A stretch of 64,000 nt of DNA from Formicarius rufipectus (Eukaryota; Chordata; Aves; Passeriformes; Formicariidae). Below, piece after piece: positions 10,701 through 21,797 of this stretch. The stretch lies in assembly GCA_013399695.1 (NCBI GenBank), contig VXAU01003742.1, positions 124,001 through 188,000 on the forward strand. Direction: 5' to 3'. Numbering within the stretch: the first letter of the stretch is position 1; every line of letters begins with the position of its first letter. Both the position numbers and the translations under genes were made by a program. The notes beneath the pieces are model-generated. The model saw only the letters and a program-made list of their open reading frames with translations, did no database searches and had not been told where the DNA came from.

Positions 10701-12515
10701 TAGAAAGCTGCTTGAGGGTTAATCACACACCCCGGTAGAAGTGTGAGCCTTGTTTCCAGGCTGAATTAGTCTTGCTTCAGCTGCCAGCCATTGGATTTCA
10801 CTTTGCTTTTATCTATGCCCAGAAATTACCTCCCCATGGAGCCACTTGTAGCCTGTCATCAAGTCCACTCTAAGCTTGTCTGTCATAGCTGCAGTGCCCA
10901 AGCCCTGGGGCCTCCCTGACCAGGCAGGTCTCATGTATTTGCTCCCTCCTCTGCCTTGTCCCTAAACTTATTCCCACCCTCAGCAGATTCAGCAACTCCA
11001 GACCAAGATCCTGGGTTGGTATTCTGCTATGTACCTGCTGTGTTAAGGAGGTCCCCAGATGCTTGCCCTGCTGGAGCACGGCAGGCTCACTGCAGGACCT
11101 GTTCTAGTGTATCTTGAGTGCCTGCCCAGCACCACCTGTTCCTCCCTGGGGGCTTTCCTTGTGCTCTGGCTGCTGCTGTGGTTACATGGTCTTGTTCTTC
11201 CCTGCAGCTGTGAGGAAAAGGGGCTGCTGCTGAAGGTGAAAGGGACAAACAGCTCGGATGTGATCTGTGGTAAGTGCTTGGTGCCCAGGGCTGATCCAGT
11301 GCAAAGTAGAGATCTCCCAGGGCTCTGGCTTCTGCAGCACTCAGAAGAGCTGACCTTGCCCCGTGGGTGTTTTTGGAAGAGGAGGGTCTGAGTGCATGGC
11401 CAGTGTGATCCTTTCCTGCCTCTCTGTCCCCAAGAGGGATTGCTGCGGGGCTGGGCCTGGTGCAGAGGCAGCATGGGGCACTTGGCATCGTGCTGGGTGT
11501 CCTGTGGGTGCCTCACTGACCCTGTCTTCCCCAGAGGAGTTGGGCAGGCGCTCCTCGCTCTCGGTGCTGATCCCCATCACAGCAGCGGTTGTCACGTGCC
11601 TCGTGGGTGTCTGCATCTACTGCCTGGTCCACACAGGTGAGGGGCTGGGGCTGAGGGGCCATACAGGGCTGAGGGGCTGAGCAGGGGAGCACAGCAGCAG
11701 CTCTGCTGAGCCAGTGGGGCAGCTCCTCTTGGGACAGCACCAGGGCAGGGTTCCCTGAGCCCATTGCTCTGCTGGGTTAGGGGCTCTGTCCTTGGGAGCA
11801 GGCATGCTCTGCACTGCTGCAGCCTGAGCCAGGCCAGCTCTTGGAGGACAGTGCTGGTGCCCTGTGGGTCCAGTCTGGCTCCTGCCACGGCTGCCAGCCT
11901 CCGCAGTGTCAGCAAGTACAACGTGTGAGCTGCAGGACCTGGGTCTGACCCTGGGAAGCTCCCTGCGGCCAGGAGTGTTCCCCCTTTAATATAGCCTTCT
12001 CTCTCCCTCTTTCCATCCAGATTCCAGACGACGGGTACAGAAGGAGGTGAGTCTGCCCAGAGCCCCATTCCACCAGTGGGTTGGGTGAGTTGGGATCCCT
12101 CCTGGGCACAGCTGAGGATGTGCCAGCAGCAAAGCAAGGACTATGGATTTGCAGAGCAGGGTGGGTGGGGACTGAGCTAGGCTGCCTGGCTGGGGACAGG
12201 ACAAGGGCTGGGACAGCTTTGAGGTGCTTGGCACTTGGGAGGGATCCTCACAGGGTGACACTCTGCCCTGCATGGGAGTGTAGCAGGAGGCTGTGGAAAG
12301 ACATGGGTGCAGAAGTGGGGGGATGTAGCTGCCTGCCCCTGACCCCTGCCCCTGTGCAGACAGAGGCTGGGAAGCCTGGAGAGAACACAGATACCCCGCA
12401 GCCCACGGAGCAGGATGAGAATGTCTTGCCTGTGCAGGAGACCCTACTCAGGGGCCAGCCCGTGGCCCAGGAGGATGGCAAGGAGAGCCGCATCTCAGAG
12501 CAGGAGATGCTGTGA
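7665..12515 (+). CDS. CD40: CD40 (TNFRSF5), complete nine-exon coding region
   Basis: Type I membrane receptor for CD40L on B cells and antigen-presenting cells. Joining 7665-7712, 8887-8968, 9539-9664, 9775-9918, 10158-10257, 11208-11269, 11535-11636, 12021-12046 and 12360-12515 gives 281 residues, close to the mammalian length, with every intron GT-AG. The order is: signal peptide (1 to about 20), four cysteine-rich TNFR repeats to about 187, transmembrane helix about 196-219, cytoplasmic tail. N-glycosylation sequons are N96, N154 and N181. The tail keeps the TRAF2/3 site PVQET at 254-258, followed by QEDGKESRIS at 267-276 as in mammalian CD40. PTEQDE at 245-250 fits the TRAF6 pattern PxExx(acidic/aromatic). 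The neighbours NCOA5 and CDH22 support orthology. Confidence 0.97.
7713..8886 (+). other. CD40 intron 1
   Basis: A 1,174-bp intron. Its first half is still CpG-rich and part of the promoter island. It ends in a pyrimidine-rich acceptor, TTCTTTCTTCCAG. I see no coding or repeat feature inside. Confidence 0.85.
8887..8968 (+). CDS. CD40: CD40 exon 2: cysteine-rich domain 1
   Basis: Begins at a cysteine codon and encodes the first TNFR cysteine-rich repeat, ending CCNRCQP plus one base. The donor is GTATGG at 8969. Confidence 0.92.
9539..9664 (+). CDS. CD40: CD40 exon 3: end of CRD1 and CRD2
   Basis: 126 bp, phase 1 at both ends. It holds Cys51, 59, 62, 77 and 83 in TNFR spacing (CTRCESGHY, then CAPHDIC). 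Acceptor TATTGCAG, donor GTAAGT. Confidence 0.95.
9775..9918 (+). CDS. CD40: CD40 exon 4: end of CRD2 and CRD3
   Basis: 144 bp, phase 1 at both ends. It carries the sequon N96-A-T and a dense cysteine run (CQC, then HCSDISCQTC). The preceding intron is only 110 bp. Confidence 0.95.
10158..10257 (+). CDS. CD40: CD40 exon 5: CRD4 first part
   Basis: 100 bp. It encodes CEPCAEGTFSN with the sequon N154-I-S and ends in phase 2. Donor GTATTG, a weaker match than its neighbours. Confidence 0.92.
11208..11269 (+). CDS. CD40: CD40 exon 6: CRD4 end
   Basis: 62 bp. Acceptor CCTGCAG, donor GTAAGT. It completes the last cysteine-rich repeat (SCEEKGL to DVIC) and has the sequon N181-S-S. Confidence 0.92.
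11535..11636 (+). CDS. CD40: CD40 exon 7: transmembrane helix
   Basis: 102 bp, phase 1 at both ends. After a short acidic-basic stalk it encodes a hydrophobic helix, about 24 residues, from LSVLIPITAAVV through to CLV. Confidence 0.95.
12021..12046 (+). CDS. CD40: CD40 exon 8: juxtamembrane basic micro-exon
   Basis: Only 26 bp. It encodes DSRRRVQKE, the positively charged stop-transfer segment. Acceptor CCATCCAG, donor GTGAGT. A frame search alone would miss it, but it is needed to hold frame between exons 7 and 9. Confidence 0.9.
12360..12515 (+). CDS. CD40: CD40 exon 9: TRAF-binding tail and stop
   Basis: The acceptor is TGTGCAG and the stop is TGA at 12513-12515. It encodes residues 231-281 with PTEQDE, PVQET and QEDGKESRIS. 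The last part is strongly conserved with the end of mammalian CD40. Confidence 0.96.
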   Translation, partial: TEAGKPGENTDTPQPTEQDENVLPVQETLLRGQPVAQEDGKESRISEQEML

Positions 12516-13330
12516 GGGCACAGGGTGCTGCCTCCAACAGGAACACAGACCCAGGACAGCAGCATCTCCTCTGTCCCCTCTCCAGCTGGGGAGGAAATCT
12601 GACATCTGGCCTGGCTGCAAACAATGTGATGCTGCACTGGACCATGGCACCACCACCCCACAGGAATACCACCACAGCCAGTGCCTGGTATGGCCACTTG
12701 CCCAGGGCTGTCTGGGTGTGGAACACGGCTTGGCTGCCTACACAGGGACACAGAGCAAGGCTCAGCTGCCCACATGGGAACTCAGAGTCCCATCCTACCA
12801 CCCAACCGGGTGCCACGGTGAAGTCCAGCGTGGTTGCTCTCCTGTTTGACCCCCTGGCACAGCCTGGTGCAGCCCCCCAAAGTGGAGCTGCCACAGCAGA
12901 GTGTAACTCCTCCTGGCAACACCCCAGCGCAGAGCCCCGGTCTCCTTGAGTGCTGGGGCTGCCAGGGCCGGCAGTGGGGGCTGCAGGTGTGGGAGCACCA
13001 CGGCAGAGCTCAGCCACCTCTCCGGGGCGCTATGAAGTGCTGCCTGTGCTGGAGCGGCGCCCGGCGGGTGCTGTCGCCGGGACAGGGGCACCGAGTACCT
13101 CGTTCCGTCCCCGTCCCCCGGTGTCGCTCAACGCTGCGGGGCTCCGTGGGATGAACCCCTGCGGGACGGGGCGGGGATCGTGTCGGCGGGGCTGGACGGC
13201 GGGCAGCGGCGTGCGGCGGCCGGGAGATGGTGCTGCTGGACCGGCGTGGGTTGGCGTGCGGGAGCGGCCGCGCTCCGTCAGCCTCCACCCACCCCTGGCA
13301 AAAACCTGTGATTAAACGTCATTATCCGCC
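12516..13330 (+). other. CD40 3' UTR with CpG-dense 3' half
   Basis: About 800 bp from the stop codon to a candidate poly(A) signal. From about 13020 to 13290 CpG becomes very dense (roughly three dozen in 270 bp), unlike the flanks. No protein is recognisable in it. Confidence 0.6.
13311..13316 (+). promoter_or_regulatory. Candidate CD40 poly(A) signal ATTAAA
   Basis: The common variant hexamer ATTAAA is followed about 20 bp later by TGTGAGTGAG, a GU-rich downstream element. It is the first plausible signal after the CD40 stop. Confidence 0.55.
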
Positions 13331-14394
13331 CCCTGTGAGTGAGCAGCCCGAGCCCCCGCGCCCACCAGGACCACCGCTCCCAGCTCTGATGCTCCGGGAG
13401 GGACGCTCTGGGGTGGGCAGGTGCTCCCGAAGGCAGACGGTGCTGCCTGAGGAGGGAGGGAATAGACGCCACCAGCTGTGCTGACCCCCACCGTGGCCCC
13501 GGGCTTTGCTCAGCACACCCTGGCTGGACTCGCTCCCCTCCACCCGCGTCCGTCGTGACTGCCCTCGTTGACTTCTCTTGCAAGGGGAGCGCAGGAGCTG
13601 CCCCCAAACACAGGGGACCGAGGGTGCGGGCAAGGCTGCCTGCACCAGACAGATCCCTGCCCTCGGCTCGCTGCTCCGGCAGCAGATGCGCTGTGGGGTC
13701 CATCCCACTGCGGGGCAGCACTACAGGGTGCTGGCGGGCAGCAGCAGAGCCACTGTGGCTCCCAACACCCTGGTGTGGGGCTGGACTGCAGCGCCACCAA
13801 GCCCACTGCAGGCTTCGGGTGCTGGGAGCAGCCCCAGCCTGTGACCCACCACCACCTGAGCACAGGCAGCACGGCATGAGAAGGGCCATAAATCACAGAG
13901 CAGGAGCAGTGGGAACATGGAGTGGCTGCCTGTACAGCAGGCAGTGGCACATTATTTAAGGCCCCTCTTAAAACCTAATGTTAGGTTTAATAAGGGAGAT
14001 AAAAGCATGTTAGCAGCTTTCCCTCTTCTCAGGGCTCAGTGCTTCCAGCAGCGCTGGTGGGGTGGTCCCAGCCTGGGCAGCGTTCCCTTGGCACCATCCT
14101 AGAGAACACCCAGTCCTGGGGACACTTGTGATCCTGATCCTGCTGCTGGAGAGGGCTGGTGTCATGTGGGCCACAGACACAGAGTCTTTGGCCCCAAACA
14201 TGAAGTCTTTGGCCCTGAATGGCTCCCCAGAGGACTGTCCCCACACAACAGTGGGCTGGCCCCTCTGTGTCCATTTCCCCCCAGGGCTGACCCTTCCCTG
14301 CTGGCACGCAGCATGTTCAGTGCCCGCTCCTGCATGTCAGACATGTGCCGTCTCATTAGCGCGTCTGTCCCCCAAAGTGAGAAGGGAGAGTGCG
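13331..14394. other. Gene-free sequence downstream of CD40
   Basis: GC-rich to 13.9 kb, with no gene that I can support. An 18-bp perfect inverted repeat, AAACCTAA-TG-TTAGGTTT, lies at 13971-13988 in a short AT-rich patch (13950-14010). Confidence 0.5.
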
Positions 14395-14665
14395 TGAGGC
14401 CTAATTGAATGTAACTAATTATTCACTCTGCAAATGCTCTGTTTAAATGGGATTGTGAGGGACAGAATTACTCATTCTGGAAAGGGGAGAGAAGGAGAGA
14501 AAGACAGAGATAAAACAAATAGAGGCGGATGCTGGAGCTGCAGCTCTCTCTCTCCCCAGAATACCAATTACCGGATGAAGTGATTGTATAAATCTTTACC
14601 AAGTGAACGGACTGTACTAGTCACTCCTGTCCTCTTATTATGAGGAAGCAATGAAAAATCATCCC
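14395..14665. promoter_or_regulatory. AT-rich conserved-element-like block
   Basis: An AT-rich island in GC-rich surroundings with TAATTG, TAATTA and TGCAAAT words and a purine-rich middle. It has no open frame and no repeat match. It looks like a noncoding regulatory element; this is inference from composition and motifs only. Confidence 0.3.
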
Positions 14666-15769
14666 ACTCTCCAGTCCAGTTAAGGGCTCCCAGTCACTGT
14701 CTCAGATGCTGTCTGCACCTGGAGAACTCATACCAGGGCTTTCTCAGGATGGGGGTTGCACCAAAACAGAGCTGAGCAGGTACAGGGGCACACACCTCCA
14801 GCCCCGGGGGAGGAATGGCCATTGCTCGTGCCCTGGGGAGTTGTGGGGCCCCTGCAGAAGCCAGATGATGCCACGCAGCACCCTGGGACAGAGGGAACCA
14901 TAGGCTGGTGAAGGGTCCCAGTGTCATACGCATAACAGGTCACCTGTGGATCTCAGTGCCCACCACAATGGCACCCCAGAGCCTGCAACTTCCTTGCCTT
15001 TTCCTTCTGTGGGTCCAGCCCTATCAGTCCCTTGGCCTGTTCCTCAGGCTCCCACAGTACTTACGGGACAGGGAGAACATAGTGCTTCCTGACCCCTTCC
15101 CGCACTGCAGTCAGTGTTTCTCACTCAGGGTGTCTCTGCTCCACCAGCTGCAGAAACGTGCTTATTGGCAGCAACCTCCACTGCTCATGCCTGCCACATC
15201 ATTTAATCCCAGATCCCTCCAAACACCCCCGTTTCTGTTCTCAGCAGTGATGTGGGATGGGAGAGGAGGTTGTGCAGAGCAGGGAGAGATGGCACACTCA
15301 CCCCTTCACCCTGTCCAGAAACGGGGAGCACCCACACCCTGAGGTCCTGCTGCATGAGCTCGTGAGGACTCAGCCAATCCCATGCTCTCTGCATACAACC
15401 CCAGACCCTCCTCACCACAAGGCACACAGCACCCCAGCAGCTGTTTTACTGAGATGAATGCCACCTGGTCTCCACATCCTGCTGCAGCCAGGAACAGAGA
15501 GACAGCAGCCCAGTGTGCCCCAAGGAGGGACTGCACTGTGTCATAGGTACCCCAGGAGGCAGCTGTGGGTGCTACAGCTCCATGGCTTGTTGGGAGAAGC
15601 TGCTGGAGTTGTGTGTTGGAGTCGCTGGGGGGAAAACAGGCTGGGTGCAAGTCAGAGAGGAGAGGGTGAAGCCTCCAGTCTGTCCTGCCTTGTCCTGGAT
15701 GGGGATTTGATTGTTGCCAGCAGCGAGTTTCCATGCACTGGAGATGTGTGTGTGTGGGTGTGAGGGAGA
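14666..15769. other. Gene-free intergenic sequence
   Basis: Moderately GC-rich unique DNA. Open frames here are short and show no domain that I recognise. I see no repeat. Confidence 0.5.
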
Positions 15770-16020
15770 GAGATCATCATCATCGTCATAACAAATGCAG
15801 CTGTGCAGCTCCATTCTCTGCTTATTGGCTTTCTTCTCTTTATCTGTAAATAATTGTGGGGACACAATAGACTTTTAAGTCTGCCAAAGAGTTTGTCTCC
15901 CTCCAGCAACCGTATTGCCACAGTGCTGCCACCTTATCTGCTTGTAGAGAGATGAGGGTGGGAAAAATATTTACTGTCAGAGATATTTGTCATCTGCAAA
16001 TTACCTCTGCCTACAATCTG
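15770..16020. promoter_or_regulatory. AT-rich conserved-element-like block
   Basis: Starts with a short (CAT/CGT) tract, then AT-rich sequence with CTTTATCTG, AAATAATTG and a second patch, AAAAATATTTACTGTC. No coding signal. Regulatory identity is inferred from contrast with the flanks. Confidence 0.28.
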
Positions 16021-17924
16021 CAGCAGGGATGGGACCGATAGTGCTGATATGTACTGCAGGAATGTGAGCACAGGGGGTCTCCATGCTGTCCCAGACCCAC
16101 CTGACCCTCCTCCCATTAGGTGATGGAGTGGGCAGCAGGGAGCCAGCAAATCCACCATGCCTGCAAAGCCCTGCCATGGGCTGCAATAGCAGCCCACAGG
16201 GAGGGACACAGTGGATGAGGAACTAGGCGCCCAGCAAATGGCTTGATGCACAGGAGCACCATGATGGGATGACTGGGGCATTATGCTCAGAGGTTTGCTA
16301 AGTTGCCAGCCCCTTCTTAAGCACAGGCCTGCACCCCCAGGCCATGCAGTGCCCCTCAGCACGGGAGCCAGAGGCACTGACCACCATGAGAGCCTCAGAC
16401 CTCACTGCTGTCCTGCAAAAGGCAAAAGTGCTGCATACCCCAGCCATTCTCTCAGCACTGGACATCCCTGCAAGCCCCACTCTGCCTGCTGCTGCCAGAC
16501 CCACCAGCCTTGCTCACTGCTGGAATTCCTCACATCCTGCAGCCCAGAGGTCTTTGCACAGCAGTTATCTCTGCAGTATCCAAGAACTGATCTAATTGAT
16601 GTGACACCAATTATCCCTGTATCACTAAATGAAGAATTAATGCATCTCTGTGTACAAGCCTCCTAGACCCTGACTATGAAATTATGACTTTGACATGAAA
16701 GGAGTCAGAGCTGGGAGCACCAGCTCTCAGCTGAGCCCCCACCACTGCAACACTGGCCAGCTCTGCTGGGGCACCTCACTGATGGCCACAGGGACCGCAC
16801 AGAATGCCTGCAGCATCCAGCTGTCTGCATGGAGAACTGGGGCTTTTGGCTCTCCACAGACCAAGCTGCAGCCATGGTGGTCCCATACAGCCACACCAGC
16901 CCAGTGAGTGCTGGCAGAATTGCCATGGCCATCGTGCCACCCAGCCTGTGGAGCTGCGTGCTCTGCAGAGCAGAGAAGAGCCATTTCTGGGCTACTGAAT
17001 ACAGTCCATGCAGCCTGCAAAGCTCTTGGCTTGGGCATGGACTGGTGCTGGGAAAAGCCATTCATTGCACTTGAAATTTTACTGTGAAATTAGGCTTTGC
17101 CTGGACACGCAAGGCTTGGCACAGGCAGCAGTTCGTATTTTGTAAATTGCTTTCTACAATCAATTAAAGAAAGGAGATGGCTGTGGCCAAGGGTGGCACA
17201 TGAGATGGCTCCTCTTGGGGCTGGCTTCAGGTCCCTGCCATGCAGCCCCACGAGCAGTCCCAGCTCCAAGGGAGCAGCCTCAGAATAGGGAGATAGCAGG
17301 GCTGGACAGAGCCTCGCCTGGCAGAAAAGGAGGTGGGTGGCTGTAAGGGGACAGGATGGCCCTATCAGGGGCTGCTCTGCTCCCCCTGTGCCCACACTGA
17401 CTACCTGGGTGAAGGGCTTCTTGCCCTCCCACTACTGGACACCTATTCCCCTCGGCACCCCACTTGTAGCCACAGTCACTGCCATGCATCCCAACTCAGG
17501 ATGCACCAGCCACTGCCAGAGCCATGTCCCGCTGCTGCTCCACATGCCCTCCTTGCACCACTGGCGTGTCCCACAGCAAGGGTTTGCAGGGCATGGCCCT
17601 GTGGTGCTCAGCACACAGGGGCTGGCCCCAGGCACTGGCACCATGACAGCCAGTGGCAGCTCGGGCTGGATCCCTCCTTGAGACAAACCCCTGTCCTTCC
17701 CAGCCTCCCCTCATCACCAGCTTCCCTGACATGGGCAGCACACAGTGGTCCCAGCACTGCTCCAGGGCAGCAAACCAGAGAGGTCCCACATGGGCTGGGG
17801 GATGCAGTGAAGCACAGCCAGCATGGCAAAGCTCTGGCACCCTTTCCCAACACATTTGGGCAGAGCATGGTGAGCGTGGCACGTGTCAGGCTGCTTGAAC
17901 GGTGAAGGGCTTGCCCTGGTTCTG
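16021..17924. other. Gene-free intergenic sequence with two small AT-rich islands
   Basis: Mostly GC-rich unique DNA. The AT-rich islands are 16555-16705 (CTAATTGATGTGACACC, then AATTATCCC) and 17075-17180 (TGAAATTTTACTGTGAAATT). No gene recognised. Confidence 0.45.
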
Positions 17925-17925
17925 G

Positions 17926-18170
17926 TTTGCTCAATGTTTTCATTAAGGACCTGGATGATGGAATAGAGAAAGTGCTTATTAAATTTGCAGATGACATGAA
18001 GCTGGGAGGGACTACAAGTATCTTGGAGGACAGGATTAGAATTCAAAATGATCTTGACAAATTGGAGAAATGGACTGGAAAAAATAGGATGAAATTCAAC
18101 AGGGACAAGTGCAAGGCAGTACGCCGAGCTGGGAACAATCAGCTGTGCAAACACAGGCTGGGCATGGCAG
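17926..18170 (+). mobile_element. CR1 LINE fragment, reverse transcriptase region
   Basis: Translated on the plus strand it reads DLDDGIEKVLIKFADDMKLG, then DLDKLEKW and NRMKFNRDKCK. This is the YADD-type catalytic region of CR1 reverse transcriptase, here FADD at 17984-17995. It is a short internal piece; both element ends are missing, and it continues weakly (AGNNQLCKHRLG) before losing similarity. It is an old, inactive fossil. Confidence 0.88.
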
Positions 18171-21100
18171 GGCCGGTGGCACGGAGCCCAGCCGGACATG
18201 AGACCGCACAGGCACAGGGCAGGCACAGGGCAGGTAGGAGGAACACTGCCTGCTCACCTGGAGCTCCTTCAGGAGCCAGGGGAGTGGGGCCACGAGCATG
18301 CAGGAGGAATGGATGGAGAGAGTGAGAGGAACCTCTGCTGTCTTCATGCACAGACTGACCCCTTGGAGCTGTGCCACAGGCTCCTGTGGGGTTCTACACA
18401 CCTCTTCCACCTGGCCAGGAACCACAGTGAGACCTGGCTGGACCACAGTCCCTTTGCACTCTGGATGCAGAGCTGAGCAGGGGTTCTCTGTTAGACTCTT
18501 TCATCCTCTGTCTTTGCTAGCTCAGAGCCAGAGCAGGTGCTGCCCTGCAGTGCCCCAGGGAGATGCCCCTACACTAGCCCCAAAAGCTGCTCAGTGTTTC
18601 CCACAGAGCCCCATCGAGGCAGATTCCCAGACACAGGTGCAGGTAGGGGGCCAAACCACCACCACATGCAAGGGAAGCTTCACTCCAAAGGCACTTCCCA
18701 TACCTGAGACTCAGCTAGGGGTCTGGCCACAGCCCCCTGTCCCACAGCATGTATCCCTGCACACTCATCCAGGTCCATGACTGGGCTGATCCCCCCTGAA
18801 GCCCTCCTACTGCCTTCCCTTCACTCCGGCAATTAGAGCTCCAGCCAGCCCCCTCCCAGTCTATGCAAACACCGAGGCTCATTTAAATAAATTAAGAAGA
18901 CATAATAAATCAGAGGGAAATGAGGGGCTGTGCCTGGGGGCAGGGGAGTCACTCGAGTTTAATTACATTGGCAAGCCTCTTGCAGTGAAGGCACAGTGAG
19001 TCCCAGATGCGTCGAGCGCAGATGTGCAGGAACACACAGAGCTCAGTGGCAGGGCCAGCGGCACCACCCTGACCTCTGGTGAGTTGGGAAGCGAGGCATA
19101 CACCAGCAGAGATGTGTCCTGGGCCTTCGTCAGTCCAGGGCCACCAGCAGTGGTGCCTCTGTGGGCAGGTGGCATCCCAGCAGCACAGAGACAACCCTGG
19201 AACATGGGCACTGGCAGCACACAGTGCTGCCCTCAGAGTCCTGCCTGCCACATGCCCTGCCCCGTGCCCTGTGCTGGCCCTGCAGCCACACAGAGCCACC
19301 AAACTGGGCTGAGGCTGAGGGAATAGCACAGCATCCCTCCTCCACATGCAGGATTTACAGCCCGTCCCCTGTTGTTTGAGAACTCTTGCTCACAGCTGTG
19401 GTGGGGACTCCAAATAGAGCTTTGTGTAGAGGCGGCAAATTTATGAGACTGGCTCTGAATCCCCAGTCACATCAGGGGCCAATTCGTCTTCCCAGGGCTG
19501 AGGATGAAATTAAATTATTGTAAAATAAATCTGTAAAAATGATGGAAAGACCATCGCCCGTCGGCAGGGGCGGGGCGCCGGGAACACACACGTGGCCGTG
19601 ACGGATGGCGCTCACCGGGTGATAAAGCGCCCAGGACCTGGTAGCTCAGGGATTTCTGCTGTAATCTCAATAAAGAGATGTTGTTTACAGGAAAAAGAGT
19701 ATTTTGGGGAGGAAATTGCATTTCAAGGTTAAAGGGAAAAAATGGAGTGAGTCTCCCAAGGAGCCTCTTATGTGCGATACGGCAGCAGACGGACAGGTGA
19801 GGGTCCAGGGAGCAGCCGGCCCAGGGCATAGGTGGGAGGCAGTGCTGGGCACACACGTGTGCCAAGGGCCAGGGCTGAGCATGTGTAGTGATACTGGGCT
19901 GCTGAGATTCCTTGTCCAGCCTCACCAGCAGCCCAGAAGTGGACAGCAATTGCCCAGGCTCACAACAGGTGATGCAAGAGGGGCTAATGGGTCCAGAACA
20001 GCCCGAGTGGGCTGAGAGTCCCTGTGGGTGCTGTCAGCCCATCCTGACAGAGGAGCTGCTGCCCTGTGGTGGAGTGGGAGCTGCTCCCCAGCACTGATGC
20101 TGTCCTGTCCCACTGCAGAGGTGCCTGGTCTGGCTTGATGAGAGCAAACCCTTGCTGCTTCCTCTTGAGGCCTGAGTGACCCCAATCTGATGCTTCAGGG
20201 CAAGGAGCATGTGCCCTGCACAAGGGCTTGCAGCTTCCCAGTTTGTCTTATCCTACAAGGGGGATGCCAGAGATATATTTTTTTCTGCAATGGGTGGAAA
20301 AAAATAATGACTTCAGCTTACAGTGCGCTGGCTGGCCATTTAACAATAGGCCATTAGCACGGCTCAGCATGGGGAAGGGATTTATTTAGGGGACACAGTT
20401 GCAAAGACAAACCGGTACCAGGTGCTTAATAGCATTTCAGAGGTATCCGAGTGTTGCAGTGTTAAGAAAATGTAGCTGTGGGAGTTCAGAGACTTTATCC
20501 TTCATGTCTGCGGAATCCCACAGTACCAGTAGAGATTTCTCAACTCTGCCCAAAGTACAAAATCTGCACAGGAAAAGCAGTGGCTCTGCAGGGGCAGCAG
20601 CTCCTGGACACAGCCACTCTGGGTGCCTCAGAGCTGCCAGTGCTGGGACAGGACATACCTGTGTCCTTGCACCCACCTAGGGCTGCTCACAGGGCCTGTT
20701 AAACTCAGAGGTTCCCCTCTGTCACTGGGAAACGCATTCTGAGCATGACACAGGAGAGGTACATGTTCCTCAGCCCTGGGAAAGCCCAGTTTTCCCATCC
20801 CAGGCTGGGCTGGGAGCTGGCATGAGCTTCCCTTGCTCATCCCCAGTGCTTGTACCATTACCCAGGGCAGCTCTGGGGCAGCAGCAGGCTCTGCCTGAGC
20901 CCTCCCTGTGCCTTGGTGGCCTGGCCCGGCACTGTCACCCACCAGGGGACTCCTTGTTCCTGCAAACACCACAGCACAGCCCCGGCTCCAGCCCCTGTCC
21001 TGCCACCAGCACTGGGGCAGTGCAGCAAGCACCAACATGTCCCTGCCCACAGATAGGCGCAAAGTTCCTGACATCAGGGACAGGTGCAAGGAAATCCCTT

Positions 21101-21797
21101 CTTGTGCCCATGAGCAATCATTGCAAAATCTCCCAGTGCATCCCAGTGCATCCCAGCACCTCCCATGTCCCAGGTGGGGCTCCCATGGCTGAGAAGTTCC
21201 TGTGAACCCCAAAACCAGTGGAGAAGAGCTGGGGAAAGGTCATTTTCTGGACTCAGAGCCTGTGTGGCCCCTGACCCGCAGCCCTGGCAGTGTGCAGGGC
21301 CATGCCACGTGCAGAGTGTGGTGAGGGATCCTATGGCAGCAGGAGGGGCCGGGGGCAGGAGCTGGCGGCATGGCAAGAGTGTGCCGAGGTGGAAGTAAAG
21401 AGTTACTGAGCAAGCAGACGTTCAATAATTCACGGTCACTGAACTGCAACAGGAACAACGACAAATAATAATACAGGAAAATGGGGAAAAACCTGAAATC
21501 GTTAGGCCAATGGTTCAAGCATGAAGAGTGCGTGCTGAGGGAGTGGGGTGCAGTCACGCCATGCCTGGGTGGAGGGGTTGGTGCCAGATGCACCGTGGTG
21601 CTCTGCCCCAGGCCTGGCACCCCTGGCCCAAGGGCTCCCATGGTGCTGTGGCTCTGCAGGGTCTGTTCTGGGGATGTGCCCAGCCCAGGGGATGCTGAGC
21701 AGAGCCATGTGCTGGCCCTCAGTGCCCTCGGAGCCTGGTTGGCATGCAGGGAGCTTGTTCACGTGTCCAAGAGGCAGGGAAGGCAGATCTGCTCTCC
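18171..21797. other. Gene-free intergenic sequence with several AT-rich islands
   Basis: GC-rich unique DNA with AT-rich, TAAT-bearing islands at about 18830-18985, 19380-19770, 20245-20430 and 21395-21530. The first includes ATGCAAAC and AATTAAGAAGACAT. Small tandem words (CCCAGTGCAT) occur near 21132. No gene or complete mobile element. Confidence 0.45.

Noticed and set aside
17927..18325. 132-codon frame as a host gene
   Set aside because: Its first half is CR1 reverse transcriptase and the remainder is unrelated low-complexity translation.
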